Positions 27,433 to 38,657 are shown, numbered from the stretch's first letter. The stretch is DNA of 64,000 nucleotides from Sphingobacterium sp. SGG-5 (GCF_011043525.1 NZ_JAAKGO010000001.1:310001-374000); one strand, 5' to 3'. Numbers and translations: made by a program. Notes: a model not told the origin generated them from the letters alone.

Positions 27433-28719
27433 ATGTCTGAAAAAGCGTTTATTAAATTAGACAATACGGAACTCGAACTGCCTATATTAACGGGAACAGA
27501 AAATGAAAAGGCCATTGATATCGCAAAATTAAGGGATCAAAGTGGTTATATTACATTAGATGCCGGTTTCAAAAACACGGGAGCAACGAAAAGTGCTATC
27601 ACATTTTTAGATGGTGAAAAAGGTATTCTAAAATACCGGGGCTATAATATCGAGGAGTTGGCCGAGAAGTCTACTTTCTTAGAAGTCGCTTATCTATTAA
27701 TATACGGAAATCTTCCTTCGAAAGAGGTATTAGATGAATTCAGAGCTGATATCAAATCCAAAATGATGGTTCATGAAGACATGAAAATGTTCTTCGCTGG
27801 ATTTCCATCGAAATCCCACCCTATGGGACAGCTTTCATGTCTTGTCGGTGCGTTATCGGCGTTCTATCCCGAATCATTAAATCCCAATCAGACCGAAGAA
27901 GAGGAGTATAAAACTATCATCAACCTCATTGGTAAAATGCCTACTATTGTATCTTGGATACAAAAAAAATCACTTGGTCACCCTGTGGTATACCCGAAAA
28001 AAGATTCGGGCTATATCGACAATTTCATGAATATGATTTTTGGGGAAGTCAATTGTGATAAGGTATTTGATGAGGCTGTATTGGATGCGATGCGTATCTT
28101 ATTGATTTTGCATGCAGACCACGAGCAAAATTGCTCGACATCAACTGTTCGTATCGTCGGTTCGTCGAATGCTAATCTATATGCCTCTGTCTCTGCAGGC
28201 ATCAATGCGCTATGGGGACCGCTTCACGGCGGCGCCAACCAGGCGGTAATTGAGATGTTGGAGGATATAAAAAATGACGGTGGAGATGCCGCAAAATATA
28301 TAGCGAAGGCAAAGGATAAAAACGATCCCTTCCGCTTGATGGGATTTGGACATCGTGTCTATAAGAACTTTGACCCTCGTGCTAAGATCATTAAAAAAGC
28401 CTGTGATGATGTCTTAGAGAAATTAGGTGTCAACGACCCGGTATTGGATATTGCCAAACAGCTGGAAGAAGCGGCATTGAGCGATCAATACTTCATTGAT
28501 AGAAAACTCTATCCAAATGTAGACTTTTATTCCGGCATCATCTACCGTGCGCTGGGCTTCAAATCAGACATGTTTACAGTTCTATTTGCCTTAGGCCGTC
28601 TTCCGGGATGGATTGCACAATGGAAGGAAATGCGTGATAATAAAGAGCCTATCGGGCGTCCGCGTCAGCTTTATATCGGCGAGACAGAACGCCAATATGT
28701 TCCGCTCGATCAAAGATAA
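27433..28719 (+). CDS. gltA: Citrate synthase (type II)
   Basis: This enzyme condenses oxaloacetate and acetyl-CoA at the entry to the TCA cycle. Its 428 residues match the hexameric, NADH-regulated type II size. Catalytic regions are HADHEQNCSTST (about 226-237), GPLHGGANQAV (about 261-271), RLMGFGHRVYKNFDPRA, and the catalytic Asp in YPNVDFYSGI (about 362). All are intact. It stands alone between a promoter and a bidirectional terminator. Confidence 0.98.
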   Translation: MSEKAFIKLDNTELELPILTGTENEKAIDIAKLRDQSGYITLDAGFKNTGATKSAITFLDGEKGILKYRGYNIEELAEKSTFLEVAYLLIYGNLPSKEVLDEFRADIKSKMMVHEDMKMFFAGFPSKSHPMGQLSCLVGALSAFYPESLNPNQTEEEEYKTIINLIGKMPTIVSWIQKKSLGHPVVYPKKDSGYIDNFMNMIFGEVNCDKVFDEAVLDAMRILLILHADHEQNCSTSTVRIVGSSNANLYASVSAGINALWGPLHGGANQAVIEMLEDIKNDGGDAAKYIAKAKDKNDPFRLMGFGHRVYKNFDPRAKIIKKACDDVLEKLGVNDPVLDIAKQLEEAALSDQYFIDRKLYPNVDFYSGIIYRALGFKSDMFTVLFALGRLPGWIAQWKEMRDNKEPIGRPRQLYIGETERQYVPLDQR

Positions 28720-28724
28720 AAGAT

Positions 28725-28760
28725 ATAAAAAATGGAAACCGTCGGGTTTCCATTTTTTAT
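28725..28760. terminator. Bidirectional terminator between gltA and the S4-domain gene
   Basis: A perfect 16-bp stem (28725-28740 with 28745-28760) has a 4-nt GTCG loop; the outer arms are A/T runs, giving U-tracts both ways. It overlaps the last codons of the convergent minus-strand gene. Confidence 0.9.
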
Positions 28761-29167
28761 TTACCCTCTTCCCACCAATCATTTTTTAAGTCATCGATTT
28801 CACGACGATCTCGTTTCGTAGGTCGGCCTGTTCCTCGGTCACGCTTCAATATGGGCGCATGGAAAACAGACTTGAAACCATAGGTTTCTTCCACAGGTGT
28901 ATGATCTTCATAAAATTGTACTGCTGTCTTTGCATCCATCCGGCGTTCCAATAACCCGGTGACCAAAATTTCCTTTCGCTCGATCCCTTTTTGGATCGTG
29001 TAACGCTCCCCTATTTTAACGACATATGAAGGCTTTACATTTTGACCATTCAATTTTACCTTGCCCGCTTTACACGCTTCCGTCGCCAAACTCCGCGTTT
29101 TAAAAATACGGATTGCCCAGAGGTATTTGTCTATCCGAAGTTTTTCCGTCTCATTTGCCATAAACAA
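28757..29167 (-). CDS. RNA-binding S4-domain protein (Hsp15/HslR-like)
   Basis: This 136-residue protein (134 if translated from the second Met at 29161) has an S4 RNA-binding domain at about 9-70: LRIDKYLWAIRIFKTRSLATEAC and GKVKLNGQNVKPSYVVKIGE. A basic C-terminal tail follows (RDRGTGRPTKRDRREID). Hsp15 in E. coli rescues stalled 50S subunits carrying peptidyl-tRNA, and a similar ribosome-associated role is likely. The gene is divergent from dapD. Confidence 0.9.
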   Translation of the reverse strand: MFMANETEKLRIDKYLWAIRIFKTRSLATEACKAGKVKLNGQNVKPSYVVKIGERYTIQKGIERKEILVTGLLERRMDAKTAVQFYEDHTPVEETYGFKSVFHAPILKRDRGTGRPTKRDRREIDDLKNDWWEEGK

Positions 29168-29194
29168 AAATAAGGATTTGTGCGGAGATTTATC

Positions 29195-29202
29195 TAAGTT
29201 TG
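29195..29202 (+). promoter_or_regulatory. Promoter -7 element of dapD-tsaC-folP
   Basis: TAagTTTG is a perfect -7 match 33 bp before the dapD ATG. A TTG lies 14 bases upstream, too close for the usual spacing. Confidence 0.45.
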
Positions 29203-29235
29203 TAGGTCATAACAAATAAGAAGAAATAAAACAAA

Positions 29236-30057
29236 ATGGATTTACAAAAAGCTAAGAAACTCGTTGAAGAAGCTTGGGAAGACAGGCAACTTTTGGAATA
29301 TAAAGAGTATTTCGAAACTATCCAGGGAGTTATCATGAGATTGGATACTGGTGAACTTCGAGTGGCAGAACCTATGGGCGAACGCTGGCATGTGAACGAC
29401 TGGATTAAGAAAGCCGTTATTCTGTATTTCCCCATTCGTGAGATGAAAGAGATTGAAAATAAGCCTTTCGTCTATCACGATAAAATGAAATTAAAAACCA
29501 ACTATAAAGCACAGGGTGTCCGTGTGGTTCCTGGTGCCTCAGCCCGTTATGGAGCCTATTTAGCGAAGGGCGTTATTATGATGCCTTCCTATGTCAATAT
29601 TGGTGCTTACGTTGACGAAGGCACGATGGTAGACACCTGGGCTACTGTTGGTTCCTGCGCACAAATCGGTAAAAACGTACATCTATCGGGTGGCGTCGGT
29701 ATCGGTGGTGTATTGGAACCTGTACAAGCAGCTCCTGTCATTATTGAAGATAATGTCTTTGTGGGTTCCCGAGCTATTGTCGTCGAAGGTATCCGTGTCG
29801 AGACGGAAGCCGTATTGGGTGCCAACGTCGTGTTGACAGCCTCCACAAAAATCATTGATGTTTCAGGCCCTGAACCTGTAGAATATAAAGGTTATGTACC
29901 TGCTCGCTCTGTTGTCATCCCGGGATCTTACACAAAGAAATTTCCCGCAGGTGAATATCAGGTACCGTGTGCACTTATCATCGGTAAGCGCAAAGAATCT
30001 ACGGATAAAAAGACATCACTAAATGATGCACTACGCGAACATAACGTAGCGGTGTAA
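29236..30057 (+). CDS. dapD: 2,3,4,5-tetrahydropyridine-2,6-dicarboxylate N-succinyltransferase
   Basis: DapD succinylates tetrahydrodipicolinate in the succinylase branch of lysine and meso-diaminopimelate synthesis. The 273 residues comprise an N-terminal helical domain and a left-handed beta-helix of hexapeptide repeats from about 105 (GAYLAKGVIMMPSYVNIGAYVDEG, then GTMVDTWATVGSCAQIGKNV). The VHLSGGVGIGGVLEPVQA segment is family-specific. The length equals E. coli DapD. It is the first gene of a three-gene operon. Confidence 0.97.
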   Translation: MDLQKAKKLVEEAWEDRQLLEYKEYFETIQGVIMRLDTGELRVAEPMGERWHVNDWIKKAVILYFPIREMKEIENKPFVYHDKMKLKTNYKAQGVRVVPGASARYGAYLAKGVIMMPSYVNIGAYVDEGTMVDTWATVGSCAQIGKNVHLSGGVGIGGVLEPVQAAPVIIEDNVFVGSRAIVVEGIRVETEAVLGANVVLTASTKIIDVSGPEPVEYKGYVPARSVVIPGSYTKKFPAGEYQVPCALIIGKRKESTDKKTSLNDALREHNVAV

Positions 30058-30061
30058 GCAT

Positions 30062-30640
30062 ATGACAAACACTATCGACAAAGCAGATCTAAATCAGGCA
30101 TTAGAGACCCTTAAACAAGGCGGCCTCATTTTATATCCGACCGATACCATTTGGGGTATTGGCTGCGATGCCACCAATGCAGAAGCGGTAGAAAAAATAT
30201 TTGCATTAAAAGGGCGCGATCAGCATAAAAGTATGATCGTGCTCTTACACAATGATAATCAACTGGCCAGTTATGTGCAGGAAATACCCGAAATTGCGTA
30301 TGAACTGATTGAGGTAACCGACCGGCCTTTAACAATCATTTACTCCAAGGCAAAAAACCTCCCCCAGAATGTCATCGCTGCAGATGGAAGTATAGCTATC
30401 CGCATTGTTGACCACCCCTTCTGCCAGCAGCTTTTGCAACGCTTCCGCAAGCCGATCATCTCCACTTCGGCAAATATCAGTGGCACACCTTCAGCTCGGT
30501 ACTTTGATGAGATAAGTTCGGAAATTAAAGAAGGCGTGGACTATAGTGTGCAATACGGTCAGGAAGACAAAGGAGATGGAAGACCATCTGTTATTATGAA
30601 GCTGGATCCCAGTGGTAAGTTTGAGTTTATCCGTAAATAA
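30062..30640 (+). CDS. tsaC: L-threonylcarbamoyladenylate synthase (TsaC/Sua5/YrdC family)
   Basis: This enzyme makes threonylcarbamoyl-AMP for the t6A modification of ANN-decoding tRNAs. Its 192 residues form a single YrdC domain: GGLILYPTDTIWGIGCDATN (about 16-35), KGRDQHKSMIVLL, then ISTSANISGTPSA as the conserved end motif. It lacks the extra Sua5 C-terminal domain. It starts 4 bp after dapD and 7 bp before folP, so it is translationally coupled to both. Confidence 0.95.
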   Translation: MTNTIDKADLNQALETLKQGGLILYPTDTIWGIGCDATNAEAVEKIFALKGRDQHKSMIVLLHNDNQLASYVQEIPEIAYELIEVTDRPLTIIYSKAKNLPQNVIAADGSIAIRIVDHPFCQQLLQRFRKPIISTSANISGTPSARYFDEISSEIKEGVDYSVQYGQEDKGDGRPSVIMKLDPSGKFEFIRK

Positions 30641-30647
30641 TCCGGCC

Positions 30648-31487
30648 ATGTTTAGTACTTATCCTACACAGACTATCCGGGTCAAAGGTAAATTACTCAC
30701 CTTTGAACGGCCTGTAATCATGGGGATTTTGAATGTTACACCGGATTCATTTTATGATGGCGGACAACACAATACCGTCGATCAAGCCTTTTTACATGCA
30801 CAACAATTAGTGGATGAAGGGGCTGACATCATCGACATCGGTGCTTACTCTTCCCGACCAGGTGCAACAAACATCACGGCTCAAGAAGAAATCGACCGTT
30901 CTGTTCCGGTAATCGAACAGCTCAGCAATGAATTTCCCAACGTCATCCTATCAATCGATACATTCCGGGCTGATGTAGCAAAAGCATGTATACATGCAGG
31001 TGCCCATATCATCAATGATATCTCGGGTGGCAATCTTGATGAAAATATGTTTGCTACAGTTGCTGAGTTGCAGGTTCCCTATATTTTGATGCACATGCGA
31101 GGTACCCCCGAAACCATGCAACAGCACACGGATTATACCGATGTCGTCACCGACGTAGCCACCGAGCTGGGCGAGCGCATTGCCAAGCTACGTGCGCTGG
31201 GTGTCAAAGATGTCATCCTGGATCCTGGCTTTGGATTTGCCAAAACCGTGGAGCAAAATTACGAATTGCTGCTACGGACGGACGAATTGCATTATTTCGG
31301 ACTACCCCTGCTGGGCGGGATCTCCCGCAAGTCCATGATCTACAAAAAACTGGGAATTACCCCCGAGGAAGCGTTGAATGGAACCGTAGCACTCAACACC
31401 CTCCTACTCGAAAGAGGCGTTCAGATACTGCGGGTCCACGATGTGAAAGAAGCGAAGCAGCTGGTCGATATGTTTTTTGATAAATAG
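30648..31487 (+). CDS. folP: Dihydropteroate synthase
   Basis: FolP joins p-aminobenzoate to the pterin in folate synthesis. I start it at 30648 (MFSTYPTQTIRVKG), 7 bp after tsaC; an ATG at 30612 would add 12 residues lying inside tsaC. The 280 residues have the two signature motifs MGILNVTPDSFYDGG and DEGADIIDIGAYSSRPGA, then SIDTFRADVA, and the pterin-binding end LGGISRKSMI. All are intact. Confidence 0.96.
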   Translation: MFSTYPTQTIRVKGKLLTFERPVIMGILNVTPDSFYDGGQHNTVDQAFLHAQQLVDEGADIIDIGAYSSRPGATNITAQEEIDRSVPVIEQLSNEFPNVILSIDTFRADVAKACIHAGAHIINDISGGNLDENMFATVAELQVPYILMHMRGTPETMQQHTDYTDVVTDVATELGERIAKLRALGVKDVILDPGFGFAKTVEQNYELLLRTDELHYFGLPLLGGISRKSMIYKKLGITPEEALNGTVALNTLLLERGVQILRVHDVKEAKQLVDMFFDK

Positions 31488-31492
31488 CCAGA

Positions 31493-33562
31493 CTACCTCA
31501 CCACACTACCCGGTCGTATCGCAGAAGTCGGATTCACAAAATCAAGACGTCCATCCGCATCCTCAGCCATCAGTATCATACCTTGTGACTGTATACCTTT
31601 AATCTCACGAGGTTCAAGGTTGACTAAGATCGATACCTGTTTGCCTACGATCTCTTCTGGAGAGAAGTATTCGGCGATACCAGATACGACGGTTCGTTGA
31701 TCGATACCGGTATCTATTTTCAGTTTCAACAGCTTTTTTGTCTTCGCCACTTTCTCTGCTTCCAGAATGGTTCCGATACGGATATCCAATTTCATAAAGT
31801 CGTCAAACGTAATATTTGCCTTCGCAGGTGTCGCTTCAACCTCTACCACAGCGTTATCGGCTTTTGCAGCGGTTAACTTTTGCAATTGAAAATCGACTTG
31901 CTCATCGGTAATTTTTTCAAACAACAGCTGAACCTCACCCAATTGATGGCCTTCGGCCAACAGATCATGACGTCCTGCATTCGCCCAATTTTGTTGAGGC
32001 AAATCCAACATCTCAAATAACGTCGTGGCCGTCTTTGGCAAAAACGGCTGCGCCAGGATAGCCAAGTTCCCAACAATTTGAGTAGCCACATTCAACACCG
32101 TCTTTACACGTTCCTCATCTTGCTTAATCACTTTCCATGGCTCCTCGTCAGCAAGGTATTTATTACCTAAGCGCGCCGCATTCATAAAATGATTCAAAGC
32201 CTCACGGAACCTGTAGTTAGCAAGAGATTGCTCTATAAGTACCGGATATTTAGCCAGATCCGCGAATACCCGGTTATCGGTATCCGACAAGGCCGTGCCT
32301 GATAGCACTTTACCGTTAAAATACTTATGTGAGAGCACCATCACTCGATTCACAAAATTTCCGAGTATAGCCACAAGTTCATTATTGACACGTGCCTGAA
32401 AGTCTTTCCAAGTAAATTCACTATCCGAAGTTTCGGGCAAGATCGATGTGAGTACATAACGTAATTCGTCCTGTTTGCCGGGAAACTCTTCCAGATATTC
32501 ATGCAGCCAAACCGCATGGTTACGTGATGTCGACAGTTTATCACCTTCCAAATTCAAAAATTCGTTGGCAGGGACATTATCCGGTAGGATATATTCACCG
32601 TGTGCATGCAAGATAGCCGGAAAAATAATACAATGGAATACGATATTATCTTTGCCGATGAAATGTACCAAGGTCGAATCCTCTTCGGGATCTGCTTGTT
32701 TCTTCCAATAGTCTTCCCAGTTTTTGCCGTGATCCAAAGCCCATTGCTTCGTCGCTGAAATATAGCCTATTGGCGCATCCAACCATACATAGAGTTTTTT
32801 TCCTTTGGCCTCTTCCAAAGGAACATCAACCCCCCAGTCCAAATCCCGCGTCATGGAACGTGGCTGCAGGCCCGACTTCAGCCAGGATTGGCACTGCCCA
32901 AACACATTCGATTTCAAAACGTCCTTTTTCCCTTCGATGAGCCATTTCTCCAACCAAGGCTGATATTTATCCAAAGGTAAGTACCAGTGTTTGGTTTCTT
33001 TCAACACCGGTGTCTTTCCGCTTAATGTCGATTTCGGGCTAATTAAATCCGTAGGGTTCAATGAAGTACCACATTTTTCACATTGATCCCCATACGCCCC
33101 TTCATTTTGACAATGCGGGCATGTCCCGACAATATAACGATCCGCTAAAAACTGATGAAATTCTTCATCGTAATATTGTTCAGAAAACTTTTCAATAAAC
33201 TCTCCCTTTTCATACAGGTTCAGAAAAAATTCCTGAGACAGATGATGATGAATCTGCTCAGAAGTCCGGTGATAGATATCAAACGATATACCGAATTCTT
33301 CAAAAGATTCTTTGATCTGCTTATTGTAGGTATCGATAATTTCACGTGGCGTCACACCTTCTTTCTTCGCTTTAATGGTGATAGCAGCACCATGCTCGTC
33401 CGAACCACAAACATACACGACATCTTTATCATTCAAGCGCAGAAAGCGCACATAAATATCGCCCGGAATATATGCCCCCGCAAGGTGGCCTATATGCAAG
33501 GGCCCATTCGCATAAGGAAGAGCAGAAGTAATGGTATAACGTTTTTTGGAGAAATTATTCAA
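31493..33562 (-). CDS. metG: Methionyl-tRNA synthetase
   Basis: This class I synthetase has 689 residues. The catalytic HIGH motif is at 23-26 ([12 protein letters not shown]). A four-cysteine zinc knuckle ([17 protein letters not shown]) is at about 147-163, and the KMSKS equivalent is KLSTSR at about 338. A C-terminal tRNA-binding/dimerisation domain (about 585-689; [20 protein letters not shown]) is fused on. The enzyme is convergent with folP, ending 5 bp from its stop, and divergent from ldcA. Confidence 0.98.
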   Translation of the reverse strand: MNNFSKKRYTITSALPYANGPLHIGHLAGAYIPGDIYVRFLRLNDKDVVYVCGSDEHGAAITIKAKKEGVTPREIIDTYNKQIKESFEEFGISFDIYHRTSEQIHHHLSQEFFLNLYEKGEFIEKFSEQYYDEEFHQFLADRYIVGTCPHCQNEGAYGDQCEKCGTSLNPTDLISPKSTLSGKTPVLKETKHWYLPLDKYQPWLEKWLIEGKKDVLKSNVFGQCQSWLKSGLQPRSMTRDLDWGVDVPLEEAKGKKLYVWLDAPIGYISATKQWALDHGKNWEDYWKKQADPEEDSTLVHFIGKDNIVFHCIIFPAILHAHGEYILPDNVPANEFLNLEGDKLSTSRNHAVWLHEYLEEFPGKQDELRYVLTSILPETSDSEFTWKDFQARVNNELVAILGNFVNRVMVLSHKYFNGKVLSGTALSDTDNRVFADLAKYPVLIEQSLANYRFREALNHFMNAARLGNKYLADEEPWKVIKQDEERVKTVLNVATQIVGNLAILAQPFLPKTATTLFEMLDLPQQNWANAGRHDLLAEGHQLGEVQLLFEKITDEQVDFQLQKLTAAKADNAVVEVEATPAKANITFDDFMKLDIRIGTILEAEKVAKTKKLLKLKIDTGIDQRTVVSGIAEYFSPEEIVGKQVSILVNLEPREIKGIQSQGMILMAEDADGRLDFVNPTSAIRPGSVVR

Positions 33563-33614
33563 GATATTGTATTTTTAATGGGGTGTACTGAAAAATTAAT
33601 CGTAAAATTGTTTG

Positions 33615-33622
33615 CAAAGATA
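33615..33622 (-). promoter_or_regulatory. Promoter -7 element of metG
   Basis: On the minus strand this is TAtcTTTG, a perfect -7 consensus, 53 bp upstream of the metG ATG. A TTG at the expected -33 spacing is missing. Confidence 0.45.
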
Positions 33623-33675
33623 ATTCAATTTGCGCTGAATAAATAAAGCTAAGAAAAAAAAGACAAGGAAGAACG

Positions 33676-34578
33676 ATGAAGATCCCTCCATTTCTCCGGG
33701 CCGGCGATAAAATTGCATTGGTATGTCCCGCAGGTTATATCAAGGCCGATCTGGAAAAAGCTTTTGATCTATTGAGAAGTTGGGATCTCGATCTTGTCGT
33801 CGGTGATTCCTTTTATGCGCAGCACCATCAGTTTGCCGGCGATGATACTTTGCGGGCCAATGATTTTCAGGCCGCCTTGGACAATCCGGAAATCAAAGCT
33901 GTTATTATGGGACGTGGCGGATATGGATTCGTGCGGATTGTAGACCGTCTTCATTTTACCAACTTTAAGAAAAACCCAAAGTGGCTGGTCGGCTTCAGCG
34001 ATATCACGGTATTGCATAGCCACATCCAACGTCAAACCGGCATTCCCACGATCCATGGTCCGATGGTCAACTCGCTGTTGGGGGCGACTACCGATTCACG
34101 GCAATCCTTACAAAATGCACTTTTTGGTAGAGAAACGGATCTGCAATATCAGGCACCGGATCTTCCGCACCGATCCGGAAAAACAGAGGGTATCCTGACT
34201 GGAGGTAATCTAGCTATATTGCATAGTATTCTTAATTCTTCATCGGACGTAGACTATAAGGGAAAGATACTCTTTATCGAAGACATAGGTGAAGCCTATT
34301 ATAATGTAGATCGGATGCTCTGGACATTAAAGCGGGCCAACAAATTGAGTAAGCTGGCCGGACTGATTGTGGGTAGTTTTACCAACCTCCGGGACAACAC
34401 ACCACCATTTGGGCAAACTGTTGAAGAGATTATTCTGGACAAGGTCGATACAGCAGATTTCCCCGTGGCTTTCGGTTGCCCGGTGGGTCACATTACAGAC
34501 AATCGGGCGCTGATCATGGGACGAAAAATCCAGCTATCCGTACAAAAGTCAAACATATCCATTCATTATATGGATTAA
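33676..34578 (+). CDS. ldcA: LD-carboxypeptidase (peptidase family S66)
   Basis: This enzyme trims the terminal D-Ala from tetrapeptide muropeptides during peptidoglycan recycling. It has 300 residues and no signal peptide, so it is cytoplasmic. The Ser nucleophile is Ser108 in GFSDITVLH, the Glu lies in FIEDIGEAYYN (202 or 206), and His272 is in PVGHITDN; these match the Ser-Glu-His triad of E. coli LdcA. The GRGGYGFVRI substrate loop is present. Confidence 0.94.
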   Translation: MKIPPFLRAGDKIALVCPAGYIKADLEKAFDLLRSWDLDLVVGDSFYAQHHQFAGDDTLRANDFQAALDNPEIKAVIMGRGGYGFVRIVDRLHFTNFKKNPKWLVGFSDITVLHSHIQRQTGIPTIHGPMVNSLLGATTDSRQSLQNALFGRETDLQYQAPDLPHRSGKTEGILTGGNLAILHSILNSSSDVDYKGKILFIEDIGEAYYNVDRMLWTLKRANKLSKLAGLIVGSFTNLRDNTPPFGQTVEEIILDKVDTADFPVAFGCPVGHITDNRALIMGRKIQLSVQKSNISIHYMD

Positions 34579-34622
34579 AAATTATACGCAATCGTTTTCG
34601 TTTATGACTTTTTGAACACAAA

Positions 34623-34652
34623 TGCCACCCAAAAGTGGCGTTTTTTTGTTTT
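34623..34652 (+). terminator. Terminator after ldcA
   Basis: A 5-bp GC stem (GCCAC/GTGGC) plus a T-G pair encloses a 6-nt loop and is followed by a run of T with a single G. It lies 45 bp after the ldcA stop. Confidence 0.8.
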
Positions 34653-34814
34653 TTATTTCTTCAAAAAATTACAATATCCTCTATTGCCAAAAACAACATA
34701 ATTCAAAATAATTTCGACTTTGCTATATTTCATTCGCTATAAATGACAGTTTCGTAAAAATTAAACTCGTCCCCTACCCCTTTGATATTGTTCCTACCTT
34801 AGCCTCATTAAATT

Positions 34815-36437
<1,623 letters not shown>

Positions 36438-36443
36438 CAGCAA

Positions 36444-36480
36444 AAACTATGGCGTCGTATTGCCGTCGACGCCATAGTTT
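36444..36480. terminator. Bidirectional terminator between pckA and the respiratory operon
   Basis: A perfect 14-bp stem (36444-36457 with 36467-36480) has a 9-nt loop. Outer A/T runs give U-tracts in both directions. It ends pckA and the long minus-strand block. Confidence 0.9.
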
Positions 36481-36497
36481 CTATATTGATGTGTTAT

Positions 36498-36953
36498 TCA
36501 AAACACCTTACTATGCCAGCTCTCTTTAAACGGCACTTCCCATTTGGTCTGTAGATCTTCACCTTGTTGGATCAGGTTATTGAAGACAATAGTGTTTTCT
36601 GTGACATCACCCTGTCTGATCAAATGCTCAAAGTCCACTCGGTCAACCAACCGGACGGTACCTGTAGCATCTTTGAAGGCGACCTTCATGCGGTCAAAGA
36701 AATTGACACTAAACTTCTGTTCCAATGCTTTGATAAAACGAACCGAGGAATCAATCGAACAGCCTGTTACATCGGCCTGCGTTTCATCCACCTCAAGAAT
36801 CAAAAAGAGATTATAGTTGATGTATCCTTTTCCCGCCAAGGCGCTGCCATGTGCCGCCCAATCTGCCACGAAGGTAGATAACTCGGCAGCTATCTCTTCG
36901 ACTTCCTTATCGGACAAAAATCGATCCGCTTGATATATCCAGATTTTATTCAT
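36498..36953 (-). CDS. Conserved Bacteroidota protein, unknown function (often misnamed 'ABC transporter ATPase')
   Basis: This 151-residue cytoplasmic protein begins MNKIWIYQADRFLSDKEVEEI and carries LDRV/HLIRQG-like segments. Homologues are frequently labelled ABC transporter ATPase in databases, but no Walker A, Walker B or signature motif exists here. The pattern is alpha/beta with a central VDETQADVTGCSIDSSVRFIK block. It is the last gene on the strand of the cytochrome block, 58 bp beyond the DUF420 gene, and may be cotranscribed. No function is known to me. Confidence 0.75.
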   Translation of the reverse strand: MNKIWIYQADRFLSDKEVEEIAAELSTFVADWAAHGSALAGKGYINYNLFLILEVDETQADVTGCSIDSSVRFIKALEQKFSVNFFDRMKVAFKDATGTVRLVDRVDFEHLIRQGDVTENTIVFNNLIQQGEDLQTKWEVPFKESWHSKVF

Positions 36954-37011
36954 GCTTCAAATTAAAAAGTCAAAATTAAAAAATCAAGAACCCCACATAT
37001 CGCAATATGCC

Positions 37012-37551
37012 CTAATGCGTGTAGTATGGCGAAATCATCAGATACACAACCACTCCCGTAACAGCGACGTAGAGCCACATCGGATACGTGATGCGCGCCA
37101 GTTTTTTATGGCGTTCGTATGCTCCGGCGATCCCCCGAATAAAGGTAAAAAGAACAAATGGAATGATAATAATAGAGAGTAGAATATGTGTAATTAAGAT
37201 AAAGAAATAAAAGTATCGGATAATTCCTTCTCCACCAAATGTTGTCGAATCGGAAGTCATGTGGTAAGCTACGTACATCAGCAAAAACAAGGAAGAAAAA
37301 ACCATGCACAGCTTTATTAAGCGCTCGTGTAGCTTCCGGTTCCCCCGTTTTACCGCGGTTACCGCTATCACCAGACATACCGCCGTTAGACCGTTTATCG
37401 TCGCATAGATGGGGGGCAAAAAGGACAAAGGCGCGACATCATAACCCATCCGGCGCAAGTTGACGCCAAAAAGTGCAGCCACTGCCAATGGGACGACAAT
37501 GGATAAGGTCCATACCAGACTTTTGTATTTCTTTTCCTCTGCTGTCATCAT
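37012..37551 (-). CDS. DUF420 membrane protein (cytochrome oxidase associated)
   Basis: This 179-residue inner-membrane protein has about five predicted spans (around 14-33, 42-62, 78-100, 115-140, 155-175). It matches DUF420, a family found beside cytochrome c oxidase genes and thought to help assembly. A conserved His near LMYVAYH, an His in LITHILL and a third near YERHKKLARITYPMWLYVAVTG are visible and are family features. Its start abuts the end of the SCO-like gene. Confidence 0.85.
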   Translation of the reverse strand: MMTAEEKKYKSLVWTLSIVVPLAVAALFGVNLRRMGYDVAPLSFLPPIYATINGLTAVCLVIAVTAVKRGNRKLHERLIKLCMVFSSLFLLMYVAYHMTSDSTTFGGEGIIRYFYFFILITHILLSIIIIPFVLFTFIRGIAGAYERHKKLARITYPMWLYVAVTGVVVYLMISPYYTH

Positions 37552-38274
37552 CTATTTCTTCTCTATCGTTAACGGATTATTCCTAATCTCTTCGACCAAC
37601 TGTACTTTGATTTCATCCTGCAACCGATCCACTTCTGTTTTCAGATTAATATCATAAAACCCACGAATACGATGCTTAGAATCAATAAGAACATAGTTCG
37701 GACTGATAATAAAACGCGTCGAATCTACAGGATCGGGCATCGCATCTATTAATAACTGTTCACGACAAAAGGGTAATAGATCTACAGTAGAATTCCCAAC
37801 GAACGTCCAATTTCCCGTATTCGCTGCATCAAATTGCTTTGCGAAGCTACCCAATTCCCGGGAGGAATCCTTCGGATCGACCGATATCGAATAGAATTTG
37901 ACGGTATGATTATTTTTAAACCGCTCGACGACCTTTTGTAGATTTTGTGCGAGCGCAACAGACAATCCGTCGTCTTGCGCATAAAAGAGGTGAACAACGC
38001 TAATAATCGAATCAGTACCCATGAACAAAACCGAATCTCCTCGATTGTCGATGAACGGCATAGCGGAGACCTTGTGAAAAATAGTATCCGGTATTTCCCG
38101 GCCCATCCGTTTATTCATCTTACCCGAAAGTACCTTCTCACCATACACAGGGAGGACGACATAAGCATTTGTCCCCATACGATTAAGCGCTACATATAAA
38201 AATCCTGGTACCAGTAAAATGATGACCAGGATTATTACAGTAGAAATATTTTTCTTACGAGAACTGACGTTCAT
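37552..38274 (-). CDS. SCO-like thioredoxin-fold protein lacking copper ligands
   Basis: SCO proteins deliver copper to the CuA site of cytochrome oxidase. This 240-residue protein has an N-terminal anchor (about 11-30) and the SCO fold: FYSISVDPKDSSRELGSFAK (about 127-146) and YVLIDSKHRIRGFYD (about 194-208) match the family. However, the usual CxxxC is replaced by FYAQDDGLS (97-105, so Asp101 and Ser105), and the ligand His before YVLID is missing (FIISPN). It lies in the oxidase operon between subunit IV and DUF420, so a role in oxidase assembly is still likely, but not copper transfer by the known mechanism. Confidence 0.85.
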   Translation of the reverse strand: MNVSSRKKNISTVIILVIILLVPGFLYVALNRMGTNAYVVLPVYGEKVLSGKMNKRMGREIPDTIFHKVSAMPFIDNRGDSVLFMGTDSIISVVHLFYAQDDGLSVALAQNLQKVVERFKNNHTVKFYSISVDPKDSSRELGSFAKQFDAANTGNWTFVGNSTVDLLPFCREQLLIDAMPDPVDSTRFIISPNYVLIDSKHRIRGFYDINLKTEVDRLQDEIKVQLVEEIRNNPLTIEKK

Positions 38275-38276
38275 TA

Positions 38277-38657
38277 TTACGGATGCGGATAAAGCGGGTG
38301 CTCTTGGAAATGATACAACAAATAGTCACCTTCTATCAGCAATAAGGCAATAAAATAAACGATCAGGATAAAGCCGACAGCACAGGTAATGATAAAACCC
38401 GATTTCTCAAATTTCAAGTGCATGAAGAATGCAACAATATAATAGGCCTTTATTAAGGTCAGTGTAATATAAATGACATTAAGGAACATGCCTTTCTCCA
38501 AAATACCCCAATGATGTACAAAACCTAAGGCCAGTAAAAATTCTAAGGCCGTCAATGCCAAAAGGACAAAGAATACGGACCAGATACGTTTTTTATCCAT
38601 ACCCTCTCCATGTCCGTGTTCGGTATGGGAAGCTGCTATATGATCGTGTTGTGCCAT
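38277..38657 (-). CDS. ctaF: Cytochrome c oxidase subunit IV family protein
   Basis: This small inner-membrane subunit has 126 residues: a His-rich cytoplasmic N-terminus (HDHIAASHTEHGHGE) and three spans at about 27-50, 58-80 and 86-108. It matches prokaryotic subunit IV, a stabilising peripheral subunit of heme-copper oxidases. Its start codon follows the second subunit III gene after a 98-bp spacer carrying a tandem repeat. Confidence 0.88.
   Translation of the reverse strand: MAQHDHIAASHTEHGHGEGMDKKRIWSVFFVLLALTALEFLLALGFVHHWGILEKGMFLNVIYITLTLIKAYYIVAFFMHLKFEKSGFIITCAVGFILIVYFIALLLIEGDYLLYHFQEHPLYPHP

Noticed and set aside
34795..34802. TAccTTaG as the pckA promoter
   Set aside because: It has one mismatch in the core TTTG, no TTG at -33, and would leave almost no leader before the ATG.
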